This document shows, piece after piece, positions 7,488 to 17,700 of a DNA stretch of 64,000 nucleotides. This stretch comes from Pseudonocardia thermophila (GTDB lineage Bacteria; Actinomycetota; Actinomycetes; Mycobacteriales; Pseudonocardiaceae). How positions within the stretch are numbered: the stretch's first letter is position 1; each line of letters starts with the position of its first letter. The position numbers and the translations under genes were made by a program. The stretch is from positions 241,124 to 305,123 of the forward strand of contig NZ_FRAP01000005.1 in assembly GCF_900142365.1 (NCBI RefSeq), given 5' to 3'. The notes under the pieces are model-generated. The model had not been told where the DNA came from. It made no database searches and saw only the letters and a program-made list of their open reading frames with translations.

Positions 7488-9322
7488 CGGGGCGCGGTCA
7501 CCGGCGGCAGCCGCTTCTCGTCGATGCCGAGCATCCGCATCTTGCGGTAGAGGGTCGAGCGGGCGACGCCGAGCCGGTCCGCGGCGGCGGCCTTGTTGCC
7601 GTTGCACTCGGCCAGCGCCTGCACGACGATGTCGCGCTCGGCCCGTCGCAACGAACGGCCGCCGGTGCGGTCGCCGCCGGAGCGGTACTCCGGCGGTAGG
7701 TGCTCGAGCGCGATGTCGCTGCCCATCGAGCGCACGACGGCGCTGGCCAGCACAGCCTCCAGCTCCCGGACGTTGCCCGGCCAGTCCAGCGCGGTCAGCG
7801 TGCGCAGGGTGGTGGGCAACAGCCGCGGGATCGGGCGCCGGGTGCTGTGCGCGGCGATCAGCACGGGCGCCAGGTCGGCGATGTCGTCGCGGCGGTAGCG
7901 CAGCGGCGGCACCGTGATCGACACCGGGAAGTGGTCCAGGACGCGCGCGGCCGGGGTGGCGCTCCCGCGGGCGCGGGCGGTGGCGATGAGCCGGCCGGGC
8001 GGTGCGTCGTCGACGATCACCTCGATGCGCGGCGCGATCTCGTCGGGTACCTCGTCGAGGTGCCGCAGGACGACCGTGTCACCGCGGTCGAGGCTGGTGG
8101 TGATGCGCGCGATCCAGCCCTTCGGGTCGTCGTGCGCGCTCAGCGCGTCCAGCACGGTCAGCGCGTCCCGGCCCGCGCGGCGGCGGTGCACGACGGTCGC
8201 GACGTGCAGCTTCCCGGTCCCCGGCTCCCCGCAGACGAGCAGCGGTTGCGGCACCGCGAGCGCCACCTCGACGTCGCTGCGCAGCCGGTTCGCCGCGACG
8301 CTGCGGCCGACCAGCCCGTCGAGGCCGGTGCTCTTCCGGGGCCGGCTGCTGCGGGCCGGGCGCGGCCCGGGTCCCGGTCGCGCGTCGGGGCGGTTCGGCG
8401 TGCGCATCTCGACCAGCACCCCGGCGGTGTCGCCGCGGTCACCGACCCGCGTCGCTCGCGCCTGCACGACGAGGTCGCGCGACAGCCGCAGCTCGCCGAC
8501 GGCCTCGTCGCGGCTGCTGAGCACGGTGCACGCCCAGTCCCAGAGCATCGCCTGGTCGGACGCGTCCAGCAGCTGCGACGCCGCGGTGTTCGCCATGACG
8601 ACGTCCTCGTTGAGCGAGATGACGGCGTGCGTGTTCCGCCTGCCCGCCCGCACGAACCGCTCGAGCAGCATCCGCTCGCGCTTGGAGGCATCGGCGAGGA
8701 TGTTCGACTCGATCTCCCGCACGGCCGCGAGCACCAGCGGCTTGAGCGCCTCGTGCGTGTCGCCGACGCGGCAGGTGACGTCGAGGACGCCCTCGACCGC
8801 GCCGGTGATCGGGTGCACGACCGGTGAACCGATGCAGGTGAACTCCTGAAGGATCTCGCGGAAGTGCTCGGCACCGGAGACCATGAACGGCCGGCGTTCC
8901 TCCAGCGCCGACCCGACCCCGTTGGTGCCGGTGAACTCCTCGGCGTAGACGAACCCCGGGCAGACCAGCGCCCGATCCAGCAGCTTCTCCAGCTCCCGCC
9001 CGCCCGGACGCCGGTCGATGATCTGCGCCTCGGAGTCGGCGAGCAGGATCGAGACGGGGCCGTCCGCCATCTGCTCGGCGAGCCGGTCGATCACCGGCAG
9101 GGCGGCGCGCAGCAGCCGGTTGGGCCGCTCGAACTCGGCCCGGTAGGGCACGTCCTCGCTGGTCGGTGTCATGCCGATCTGCTGGCAGCGGCGCCACGAC
9201 GACAGGATCTCGCGGCGCAGGGCGACCCGGGCGACTTCGGGCGGGACCTCGTCGGGGATCTCGGCGTCGAGAACGCGCTCCCGCTCCTCCCGGAGCCTGA
9301 ACTCGTGCTCGTCGCGGCGCAC
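7484..9322 (-). CDS. AcoR-type transcriptional activator (GAF, AAA+-like, Fis HTH), sigma-54 independent
   Basis: This regulator of about 612 residues has a GAF sensor in the N-terminal third (around EFTGTNGVGSAL and HPITGAVEGVLDVTCR), a degenerate AAA+ domain (GEPGTGKLH as Walker A, WPGNVREL near its end) and a Fis-type helix-turn-helix at the C-terminus (NKAAAADRLGVARSTLYRKM). The GAFTGA loop that contacts sigma-54 is absent, so it should act on ordinary RNA polymerase holoenzyme, as is usual for actinobacterial AcoR relatives. The GTG at 9322 is chosen because GAGGAGGGG precedes it. It probably controls the adjacent monooxygenase/lactonase/ligase genes or the hydroxylase operon. Confidence 0.85.
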   Translation of the reverse strand: MRRDEHEFRLREERERVLDAEIPDEVPPEVARVALRREILSSWRRCQQIGMTPTSEDVPYRAEFERPNRLLRAALPVIDRLAEQMADGPVSILLADSEAQIIDRRPGGRELEKLLDRALVCPGFVYAEEFTGTNGVGSALEERRPFMVSGAEHFREILQEFTCIGSPVVHPITGAVEGVLDVTCRVGDTHEALKPLVLAAVREIESNILADASKRERMLLERFVRAGRRNTHAVISLNEDVVMANTAASQLLDASDQAMLWDWACTVLSSRDEAVGELRLSRDLVVQARATRVGDRGDTAGVLVEMRTPNRPDARPGPGPRPARSSRPRKSTGLDGLVGRSVAANRLRSDVEVALAVPQPLLVCGEPGTGKLHVATVVHRRRAGRDALTVLDALSAHDDPKGWIARITTSLDRGDTVVLRHLDEVPDEIAPRIEVIVDDAPPGRLIATARARGSATPAARVLDHFPVSITVPPLRYRRDDIADLAPVLIAAHSTRRPIPRLLPTTLRTLTALDWPGNVRELEAVLASAVVRSMGSDIALEHLPPEYRSGGDRTGGRSLRRAERDIVVQALAECNGNKAAAADRLGVARSTLYRKMRMLGIDEKRLPPVTAPR

Positions 9323-9417
9323 GCTCGCCCCCCTCCTCGTTGACGAAGGCCCAGGTCTGGATTCCAGCCGAGTGAACCAGGTCACTGCGCCGCGGTGGTG
9401 TCCGAAAACGCAACACA

Positions 9418-9443
9418 GCCGGGCCACCCGATGGTGACCCGGC
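9418..9443 (-). terminator. Stem-loop downstream of the monooxygenase
   Basis: The sequence around CCGGGCCAC ... GTGACCCGG forms a 9-bp stem with one G-T pair and a short loop. It starts about 14 nt beyond the monooxygenase stop, in the gap before the regulator gene. A terminator role is inferred from position only. Confidence 0.4.
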
Positions 9444-9456
9444 CGGTTGCGCTCGG

Positions 9457-11100
9457 TCAATCGGTCACGTACTCACGGTATCCGTTCTTGCGCACCTCGT
9501 CCCACTTGCCGAAGTAGGCGGTCAGGCCACCCGAGTAGTTCAGCATCTGGGCGGGCTTGCCCGGCACGTTCGCGCCCCAGTACCAGGACCGGGCCCTGGG
9601 GAACAGGGAGTTCTCGAACAGCTCGTCGACGTGCGCGGTCCAGGCCTGCTCCGACTCGGGCGTGGACTCGAAGCGGGTGACGCCCTCCTCGCGCAGGTGC
9701 TGGAGCAGCTCGACGACGATGTCGCCCTGGTACTCCGCCGACGTCGGGCCGTTGCAGAACCCGGACGGGCTCTGCGGCCCGTACAGGAACAGCATGTTCG
9801 GGAAGCCCGCGGTCGACAGGCCCATGAACGTGTCGATGCGGTTCGCCCACTTCTCCTGCAGGCGGACCCCGCCGACGCCGCGGATGTCGATCGCCATGAT
9901 CCCGCCGCGGTTGTTGTCGAACCCGGTGGCGAGCACCAGGACGTCGCACTCGATCAGCTCGTTCGCGGTGCGCACGCCCTCCGGCACGACCTCGGTGATC
10001 GGCTCGGCGTTCAGGTCGATCAACCGGACGTTGTCCTGGTTGAACACGTCGAAGTAGTCCTGCTCCAGGGCCGGCCGCTTCACGCCGAACGGGTGCGGCG
10101 GGGTGGCCGGGGCGAGCAGCTCGGCCGTCTTCGGGTCGTGCACGCGCTCGTGGACCTTCTCCCGCCAGAACTCGTAGAAGGTCCGGTTGGCCTCCTCGTC
10201 GGCGAGGATGTCGTGGTACATCCCGAGCCAGATCTTGAAGCCGCCCTCCTGCCAGAACTTCTCGTAGGTGGCGCGGCGCTCCTCCGGGCTGACCTCCTTC
10301 GCCGACTGGGGGATGAAGTCGAAGTCGAAACCGGCGAACGCGGTGTAGCGGATCTGGAAGCGCTCCGGCAGGGTGGCGCGCTCCTGCTCGTTCTCCTCGC
10401 GACCGTAGAGGGCCTGGCGCATCGGCAGCGCGAGGTTGGGCGTGCGCTGGAAGACGGTGAGCTGCGAGGCGACCTTCGCCGCCTCCTGCACGACCTGCAC
10501 GCCGCTCGCGCCGGTGCCGATGACCACGACGCGCTTGCCGGTCATGTCCAGCCCGTCCTGCGGCCAGCGCGCGGTGTGGTGGCACTCACCGGAGAACGTG
10601 TCGAGCCCGGGGATGTTCGGGTACAGCGGCTTCGCGCCGAACCCGGTCGCGACGATCACGGCGCGCGCCCGCTGCTCCTTGCCGTCGGACGACCGGACGA
10701 TCCACTCGCGCTGGTCCTCGTCCCAGTCCGCCCGGGAGACGAACGTGTTGAACTCGACGTCCTTGCGCAGGTCCAGCTTCTCGTCGACGTACTCGAAGTA
10801 CCGGCGCACCTCCGCGTAGCCGGGGTACTTCTCGCGGAAGTCGAAGTCCTTCCACAGGTCCTTGTGGGCGAACTGGTAGATGTGGCCCTGGGTGTCGGTG
10901 CGCGCCCCCGGGTAGCAGTTCCACCACCAGATGCCGCCGAAGTCACCGGCGGCATCCCACACCTTGACCTTGAAGCCCAGGTCACGCAGGCGGTCGAGCT
11001 GGTAGAGACCCGAGAACCCGCCGCCGACGACCAGCACGTCGAGCACGTCGCTGCGCTCGTCGTCGGTACGGGCCTCGGTGGGCGACTCCACTGTCGTCAT
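9457..11100 (-). CDS. Flavin-containing Baeyer-Villiger monooxygenase (cyclohexanone monooxygenase type)
   Basis: This 547-residue enzyme inserts oxygen next to a ketone to give an ester or lactone, using FAD and NADPH. The first Rossmann motif is GGGFSG (about 26-31), the cyclohexanone-monooxygenase-type segment GGIWWWNCYPGARTD follows, the Baeyer-Villiger fingerprint FSGECHHTARWP is at about 168-179, and the second Rossmann motif is GTGASG. Length is typical of type I enzymes. GAGGAG precedes the ATG at 11100. The next gene upstream encodes an SMP-30 lactonase-like protein and a CoA ligase lies beyond it, which fits ketone to lactone to hydroxy acid to CoA ester. The substrate is unknown. 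Confidence 0.92.
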   Translation of the reverse strand: MTTVESPTEARTDDERSDVLDVLVVGGGFSGLYQLDRLRDLGFKVKVWDAAGDFGGIWWWNCYPGARTDTQGHIYQFAHKDLWKDFDFREKYPGYAEVRRYFEYVDEKLDLRKDVEFNTFVSRADWDEDQREWIVRSSDGKEQRARAVIVATGFGAKPLYPNIPGLDTFSGECHHTARWPQDGLDMTGKRVVVIGTGASGVQVVQEAAKVASQLTVFQRTPNLALPMRQALYGREENEQERATLPERFQIRYTAFAGFDFDFIPQSAKEVSPEERRATYEKFWQEGGFKIWLGMYHDILADEEANRTFYEFWREKVHERVHDPKTAELLAPATPPHPFGVKRPALEQDYFDVFNQDNVRLIDLNAEPITEVVPEGVRTANELIECDVLVLATGFDNNRGGIMAIDIRGVGGVRLQEKWANRIDTFMGLSTAGFPNMLFLYGPQSPSGFCNGPTSAEYQGDIVVELLQHLREEGVTRFESTPESEQAWTAHVDELFENSLFPRARSWYWGANVPGKPAQMLNYSGGLTAYFGKWDEVRKNGYREYVTD

Positions 11101-11250
11101 TGCACACTCCTCGGTCGGGCACGAAGGAAGGGGAGATCGAGAGGTCGGCCGGGGACCGGTCGCCGCGGGGTGCGAGGAGAAACCACGGCGACCGGCCACC
11201 TGTGTCGCGGACCGGCGGGCCGGTTCCGGTCCGGGACGTCCTGGATCAGT

Positions 11251-12156
11251 TCACGGGGTCCCGGCGTGCGGGACGTCGACGCGGACGGCGTGCATCTGGG
11301 CCTCGCGGTTGGCGCTGCGGGCCTTCTCGTCGAAGTCGGGCGCGACGCACATGAACAGCGTCCGGCCGTCGTCGCCGCCGAGGGCGACCGCGAACACGCC
11401 GTTGGGGGCGGTGCTCACCTCGTCGAGGATCTTGCCGCCGGGAGCGATGCGCAGGGCGCGGCTGTGCGCGCAGTCGGCGATCCAGATGGCGCCCTCGGCG
11501 TCCATGGTCAGCCCGTCCGGCGTGATCGTGGACTGCTCGACGCGCTTCTGCCAGCTCTTCTCGTCGCCGAGGTCGCCGAAGTTCGCGAAGTCCCGGCGCG
11601 GGCCGAGCGTGCCGTCGGGGTTGATGTCGAAGGCGGACACGCGGTTGCCGAACAGCTCGTTGACGATCAGCGTGCGCTCGTCCGGGGTGATCACCATGCC
11701 GTTCGGGAACGACAGGTCCTCGGCGACGACCTCGGCCGACCCGTCCGGGCGCACCAGCACCACGTTGGTGAACTCGTGCTCGGCGTCGCCCATGACGTCG
11801 AACCCGAAGTTGCCGACGTAGGCGTTGCCGTTGGGGGCCACGACCATGTCGTTGGTGTGCCAGGGGCACAGCTTCGACAGGTCGGCGTGCTCGACCAGCG
11901 TCCCGTCCGGTTCCTGGCGCAGCACCCGGCGATCCTTCATCGACACCACGAGCATGCGCCCGTCGGGCAGCCAGCCGAGGCCGGACGGCTGCTGGTCGAC
12001 CACGGCGATCTGCTCGACCGGCCCACCATCAGCGGCGACCGCGTTCACCGTGTGCGTGTAGAAGTCCACGAAGTACAGGCGCCCGTCATGCCAGCGCGGT
12101 CCCTCGAGATAGGTGAATCCCTCGGCCACCACCGTGACCGGCCTCGTCGTCGTCAT
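11251..12156 (-). CDS. SMP-30/gluconolactonase family lactonase
   Basis: This 301-residue six-bladed beta-propeller protein begins FTYLEGPRWHDGRLYFVD, the SMP-30 signature with its first metal-binding Glu. The inner-site residues follow in HTND, FPNGMVITPD and TPDGLTMDAEG. The family hydrolyses sugar and other lactones with a divalent metal. It sits 150 bp upstream of the Baeyer-Villiger monooxygenase on the same strand, so a role in opening the lactone made by that enzyme is plausible. The ATG at 12156 is chosen because the family motif starts about 13 residues later. It is divergent from the CoA ligase across a strong operator-like palindrome. Confidence 0.88.
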   Translation of the reverse strand: MTTTRPVTVVAEGFTYLEGPRWHDGRLYFVDFYTHTVNAVAADGGPVEQIAVVDQQPSGLGWLPDGRMLVVSMKDRRVLRQEPDGTLVEHADLSKLCPWHTNDMVVAPNGNAYVGNFGFDVMGDAEHEFTNVVLVRPDGSAEVVAEDLSFPNGMVITPDERTLIVNELFGNRVSAFDINPDGTLGPRRDFANFGDLGDEKSWQKRVEQSTITPDGLTMDAEGAIWIADCAHSRALRIAPGGKILDEVSTAPNGVFAVALGGDDGRTLFMCVAPDFDEKARSANREAQMHAVRVDVPHAGTP

Positions 12157-12226
12157 GTGCGCGTTGACCCTTCGTCGCGACTCTGCGGACGGGTGGCAAC
12201 TGTGGGCCACCGCACAGTCACGGATC

Positions 12227-12267
12227 TGTCCGAATTCGCAACGCCGCGCATGTAGCGAATTCGGACA
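12227..12267. promoter_or_regulatory. Perfect 13-bp inverted repeat between lactonase and CoA ligase genes
   Basis: TGTCCGAATTCGC (12227-12239) and GCGAATTCGGACA (12255-12267) are exact reverse complements separated by 15 bp, a 28-bp centre-to-centre spacing. Each arm contains the self-palindrome CGAATTCG, so there are two potential dimer sites. The element is midway between two divergent catabolic genes and is the best operator candidate of this cluster; the adjacent AcoR-type activator is a candidate ligand. Confidence 0.7.
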
Positions 12268-12325
12268 CCTGCGCCGCGACGCGACCGACGAACCTGGGGC
12301 GCCACCGACGACGGAGGGAGCGCCC

Positions 12326-13906
<1,581 letters not shown>

Positions 13907-14953
13907 TCAGCGCCTGTGGTGGGCGAGCGCGTCGTGGTGCGCCGCCCCCTCCGGCCCCGCCGGACTCGTGTGCACCAGCGCGTCGACCAGCTTCGGGACG
14001 TGGTGGAGCAGCTGGTGGTGCGCCTCGCTCGCGATGGCGTGCGCCTCCACCACACTCAGGCCGGGATCGACCACGATCCCGGCCTCCGCGCGCACCCGGT
14101 GCCCCACCCAGCGCAGTCGCAGCGCCTCGACGTCGAGGACCCCGGGCACCGCGCGCAGCGTCCGCTCCGCCGTGTCCACCAGGCCCGGGTCGACGGCGTC
14201 CATCAGCCGCCGGTACACCTCCCGCGCCGCTCCGCGCAGCACGGCCAGGATCGCGATCGTGATCAGCAGGCCCACGATCGGGTCGGCCAGCGGGAACCCG
14301 AGCGCCACCCCGATGGCCCCCAGCACCACCGCGAGCGAGGTGAACCCGTCCGTCCGCGCGTGCAACCCGTCCGCGACCAGCGCCGCAGACCCGATCCGCC
14401 GCCCCACCCGGATCCGGTAGTGCGCCACCCACTCGTTGCCCACGAACCCGATCAACCCGGCCACGACCAGCGCACCGATGTGCTCGATCGGCTCCGGCTC
14501 GAACAACCGCCGCACCGACTCGTACCCCGCGACGCCCGCCGACAGCGCGATCATCGCGACGATGAACACCCCGGCCAGGTCCTCGGCCCGCCCGAACCCG
14601 TACGTGTAGCGCCGCGTCGGCGCCCGCCGCCCCAGCACGAACGCGATCCACAGCGGCACCGCCGTCAGCGCGTCCGACACGTTGTGCACCGTGTCGGCCA
14701 AGAGCGCCACCGACCCGGTCAGCATCACCACGGCCATCTGCGCGAGCGCCGTGACCCCCAGCACGACCAGGCTGATCCGCACCGCCCGGATCCCGTCGGC
14801 ACTCGCCTCCAGCGCCGAGTCGACCGAATCCGCCGCGTCGTGGCTGTGCGGGGCGAAGATCGACGCGATGAACCCGCGCACGCCCGACCGCTCGTGGCCG
14901 TGTCCATGCCCGTGGCCGTGACCGTGGCCGTGTCCGTGTGTTCCGGCGTTCAC
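13907..14953 (-). CDS. Cation diffusion facilitator metal exporter with His-rich N-terminus
   Basis: This 348-residue inner-membrane antiporter begins with a run of eight Gly-His pairs (about 5-20), a likely metal-buffering tail. The transport-site residues are present in TM2 (LLADTVHNVSD) and TM5 (DGLHARTDG), each with the HxxxD spacing of zinc-type CDF proteins. Six membrane segments and a cytoplasmic C-terminal domain follow the family plan. Zinc or a similar divalent metal is the likely substrate. The gene is monocistronic as far as can be seen. Confidence 0.92.
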   Translation of the reverse strand: MNAGTHGHGHGHGHGHGHGHERSGVRGFIASIFAPHSHDAADSVDSALEASADGIRAVRISLVVLGVTALAQMAVVMLTGSVALLADTVHNVSDALTAVPLWIAFVLGRRAPTRRYTYGFGRAEDLAGVFIVAMIALSAGVAGYESVRRLFEPEPIEHIGALVVAGLIGFVGNEWVAHYRIRVGRRIGSAALVADGLHARTDGFTSLAVVLGAIGVALGFPLADPIVGLLITIAILAVLRGAAREVYRRLMDAVDPGLVDTAERTLRAVPGVLDVEALRLRWVGHRVRAEAGIVVDPGLSVVEAHAIASEAHHQLLHHVPKLVDALVHTSPAGPEGAAHHDALAHHRR

Positions 14954-15642
14954 GGGAAAAGAATGTACGACATTCCGCGAACACAGCGATCATTCCCCGC
15001 CTTGCTGCACGTCATGTGCAACTGACAAGCCGGCCCGAATACACAGAGCTCGCCGTTGCCACGTCTTCACGACGGCCGAGGCGCTCCGGCGCGGATCCCG
15101 AATTCCGCCACGCCATTCCGAGGCAAGCAGAACTACCGACGATTTCGGATCCGCGCGGAAGCGGTGATGCCAGGTTGCCGGAAATTCGCTTCCCTGCCGT
15201 CTCGTAGCAGGAGAGGAGCTCCGCTAGGCGTGATCCACCTCCACGCCACCCGGGGGCTCGGGCTCCGAACTGCGCCTCGCCGCGCGGTCCGAGCACTACC
15301 GGAGGTGGCCACCGTGCTCGCGCGCGTCGACGACGGCGGAGGAGGCGCGCAGCGCCCGAGGGACGAGGGCGCGAGCACCGGAGGAGCCGCCGTCGACGTG
15401 AGGAGCGCGCGAGCCGCGCTCTGCGACGAAGGAGCAGAGCGCAATCCCACACAGCCCACCGAAAAGCCAACAGGGCCGGTGAGTCTGCAAGCACGCTTTC
15501 CGCTTGCGGACCCACCGGCCCTGCGGCATCGCGACGGCGAGCGACCGACGGTGGAGCCGCCCGCCAGAGCACCACCCGAGGCAGGATCAGGGCCCCGGAA
15601 CCCGTTCCGGGGCGGGACCCGGGCGATGCACCGATCAGAGCC
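14954..15642. other. Long intergenic region with stem-loops, no convincing gene
   Basis: These 689 bp lie between the CDF gene and the MFS gene. Reading frames here are Arg-rich, lack family motifs and run through hairpins, so I do not call a gene. Besides the large stem-loop annotated separately there is a 7-bp perfect hairpin (GCTCTGC ... GCAGAGC, 15418-15440). The region may hold a small RNA or be degenerate DNA. Confidence 0.5.
15471..15523. terminator. Very long stem-loop (22-bp stem)
   Basis: The arms 15471-15492 and 15502-15523 pair over 22 positions with two exceptions (one G-T pair and one A-C mismatch) around a 9-nt loop. On the minus strand the hairpin is followed by the T-rich GGCTTTTCGG, so it would be an efficient terminator for transcripts coming from the MFS gene. 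It could also be the core of a structured small RNA. Confidence 0.6.
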
Positions 15643-17049
15643 TCACCGCCCCACGGCCACCGGCTTCGGCTCCGGCTGCGCCTCGCTCACCGATCCGCGT
15701 CCCGACATCATCAACGCGGGCACCAGCGCCACGACGCTCAGCCCGATGCTCCACAGGAACGCCTCGTGGAAGGCGATCCCCAGGGGCGACGACCCGGCGA
15801 CGAACGCCAGCACCGACGCCAGCACCGCGGTCCCCGCGGCGCCGCCGAACTGCTGCAGCAGCCGCACGATGGCCGAACCGGCCGGCACGTCCTGCCGCGG
15901 CAGGTGCGTGAAGGCGTCGGCAGAGATGGCGACGGTCGCGGCACCGAGGGCGCCACCTCGCACGACCAGCGCGAGGGCGAGGGTCGCGTAGCTGGTCGTC
16001 TCGTCGGCCATCGCGAACGGCACCGTCGCGGCGGCGACGAGGACGAGGCTCACGACGGTGATCGTCCGGGCACCGACGCGGTCGACGATCCCGCCGACCC
16101 AGCGGGTCAGCAGGGTCCCCACGCCCTGCACCGCGAGGATCATGCCGGCGGCGAAGGCGCCGGCTCCCCGCTCCTGCTGGAAGTACAGCGGGATCAGGAA
16201 GAGCGCCCCGTAGAGGGCGGCCCCGGCGAGGAACAGCGCGATCGACGGCGCGGCGAACGAGCGGTCGGCGAAGAGCCGCACCGGGATCAGCGCGCTGCTC
16301 CCCTTGCGCAGGCTCCACACCACGAACCCGATCAGCAGCACGACGCCCAGCACCAGCGGCAGACCGATGGCCATCGGGTCGGCCCCGGATCCGGCGCTGG
16401 TCAGCCCGAACGTCAACGCGACCACGGCCGGGCCGAGCAGCAGCAGGCCGGGCACGTCGAGCTTGCGCGTCGGGTCGGCCGCGTCCCGCGGGACGTACTT
16501 GACCGCGAGCGCGATGGCGGCCACGACCAGCGGGATGTTCACGGCGAAGATCCACCGCCAGCTCCCGCCGTCCACGATGGCGCCGCCGGCGAGCGGTCCG
16601 GCGATCGGTGCGATCACGCTGACCAGCATCACGATCGTCAGCACGCGGGCGGTCTTGGCCGGGCCCGCAGCGCGGACCAGGATCGTCTGCACCACCGGCA
16701 GGATGACGCCGGCACCCAGGCCCTGGACCACGCGGAAGGCGATCAGGCTGCCGAGGTCCCACGCGAACGCGGACAACACCGAGCCGGCGAGGAAGACGCT
16801 CAGCCCGACGAGCCACAACCGGGATGCGCCGAGCCGAGCCGTTGCCCACGACGTGAGCGGCACCGCCACGCCGAGGGCCAGCAGGTAGCCGGTGATCACC
16901 CACTGGACCGAACTCATACCGACGTCGAGGTCCGTCGCGAGCGCGGGCAGGGCGACGTTGACGATCGTCGTGTTGACCAGCGGCGCGAGTGCACCGAGGA
17001 CGAGCACCAGGGACAGCCGCACCAACGGACGGCCGAGCGGCTCACTCAT
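15643..17049 (-). CDS. MFS multidrug efflux transporter (DHA2/EmrB-QacA type)
   Basis: This 468-residue integral membrane protein has the size and pattern of the DHA2 drug:proton antiporters. It has an N-terminal helix with VNTTIVNVALPALATDL, the motif WVITGYLLALGVAVPLTSW, motif C-like GAGVILPVVQ, and a later PIAGPLAGGAIVDGGSWRWIF block. AAGGAGA precedes the ATG. It is divergent from the TetR gene, and two palindromes overlap the intervening promoter, which is the classic efflux pump and repressor arrangement. The exported compound is unknown. Confidence 0.9.
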   Translation of the reverse strand: MSEPLGRPLVRLSLVLVLGALAPLVNTTIVNVALPALATDLDVGMSSVQWVITGYLLALGVAVPLTSWATARLGASRLWLVGLSVFLAGSVLSAFAWDLGSLIAFRVVQGLGAGVILPVVQTILVRAAGPAKTARVLTIVMLVSVIAPIAGPLAGGAIVDGGSWRWIFAVNIPLVVAAIALAVKYVPRDAADPTRKLDVPGLLLLGPAVVALTFGLTSAGSGADPMAIGLPLVLGVVLLIGFVVWSLRKGSSALIPVRLFADRSFAAPSIALFLAGAALYGALFLIPLYFQQERGAGAFAAGMILAVQGVGTLLTRWVGGIVDRVGARTITVVSLVLVAAATVPFAMADETTSYATLALALVVRGGALGAATVAISADAFTHLPRQDVPAGSAIVRLLQQFGGAAGTAVLASVLAFVAGSSPLGIAFHEAFLWSIGLSVVALVPALMMSGRGSVSEAQPEPKPVAVGR

Positions 17050-17060
17050 GATCTCTCCTT

Positions 17061-17103
17061 GAGATACGCGTGTCTCTTACCTCTCGTAAGATACACCTGT
17101 ATC
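17061..17103. promoter_or_regulatory. Two palindromes in the MFS/TetR divergent promoter
   Basis: GAGATACGCGTGTCTC (17061-17076) is a 16-bp palindrome with one mismatched pair. GATACACCTGTATC (17090-17103) is a perfect 6+2+6 palindrome. Both contain a GATAC-like half site and are 28 bp apart centre to centre. The second ends only 9 bp before the TetR start codon, so binding would block both promoters. Confidence 0.7.
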
Positions 17104-17112
17104 CTTGGATGT

Positions 17113-17700
17113 GTGAGTGATGTAGGACAACCGCAGCGCCGGCGGGGCGCCGCGCTGGAGCAGGCGCTCGTCGACGCGGCATGGGCCGAGCTGCAGCGCG
17201 CGGGCTACGACGGCTTCACCATCGACGCCGTCGCCAAGTCGGCCGGCACCAGCCGCGCCGTCGTCTACCGCCGCTGGCCGAACCGGGCCGCGCTCGTCCT
17301 GACGCTGGTGCAGGAGCACTTCGGGTCGATCGCCGACGAGGTACCCGACACCGGCGACCTGCGCGACGACGTGCTGGAGAAGCTGCGCGGCGCGATCGCC
17401 CGCATCGAGGCGGTCGGCGTCGACGTCATGACCGGCCTGCTCAGCGAGCTGGACGACGTGCCCGATGCCCTCATGTCCGCCGCCCCGGACGTGTTCCGCC
17501 GGATCATCGAACGCGCCCGGGAGCGCGGCGAGATCGGACCCGGCCCGATTCCCGAGTCCGTCGTCACCGTGCCGATCGTCATGGCCCGCTACGCGATGAT
17601 GGCCACCCGCGAGCCGCCGAGCGAGGAACGCCTGCGCGCGATCGTGGACGAGCTGTTCATGCCGCTCGTGCGGTACTACGCCGGAACGGCGGCGGACTGA
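17113..17700 (+). CDS. TetR family repressor of the adjacent efflux pump
   Basis: This 195-residue regulator has an N-terminal TetR helix-turn-helix (FTIDAVAKSAGTSRAVVYRRWPNRAALV) and a variable ligand-binding C-terminal domain. The GTG at 17113 is the plausible start: it lies 10 nt after the palindrome, leaving little room for a leader or ribosome binding site, so the transcript may be nearly leaderless. Its 3' end overlaps the convergent ABC ATPase gene by 25 bp. It most likely represses itself and the MFS pump. Confidence 0.88.
   Translation: MSDVGQPQRRRGAALEQALVDAAWAELQRAGYDGFTIDAVAKSAGTSRAVVYRRWPNRAALVLTLVQEHFGSIADEVPDTGDLRDDVLEKLRGAIARIEAVGVDVMTGLLSELDDVPDALMSAAPDVFRRIIERARERGEIGPGPIPESVVTVPIVMARYAMMATREPPSEERLRAIVDELFMPLVRYYAGTAAD

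Noticed and set aside
15012..15575. Possible minus-strand gene of 187 codons
   Set aside because: It passes through the 22-bp hairpin, is Arg/Ser-rich and has no recognisable domain or ribosome binding site.
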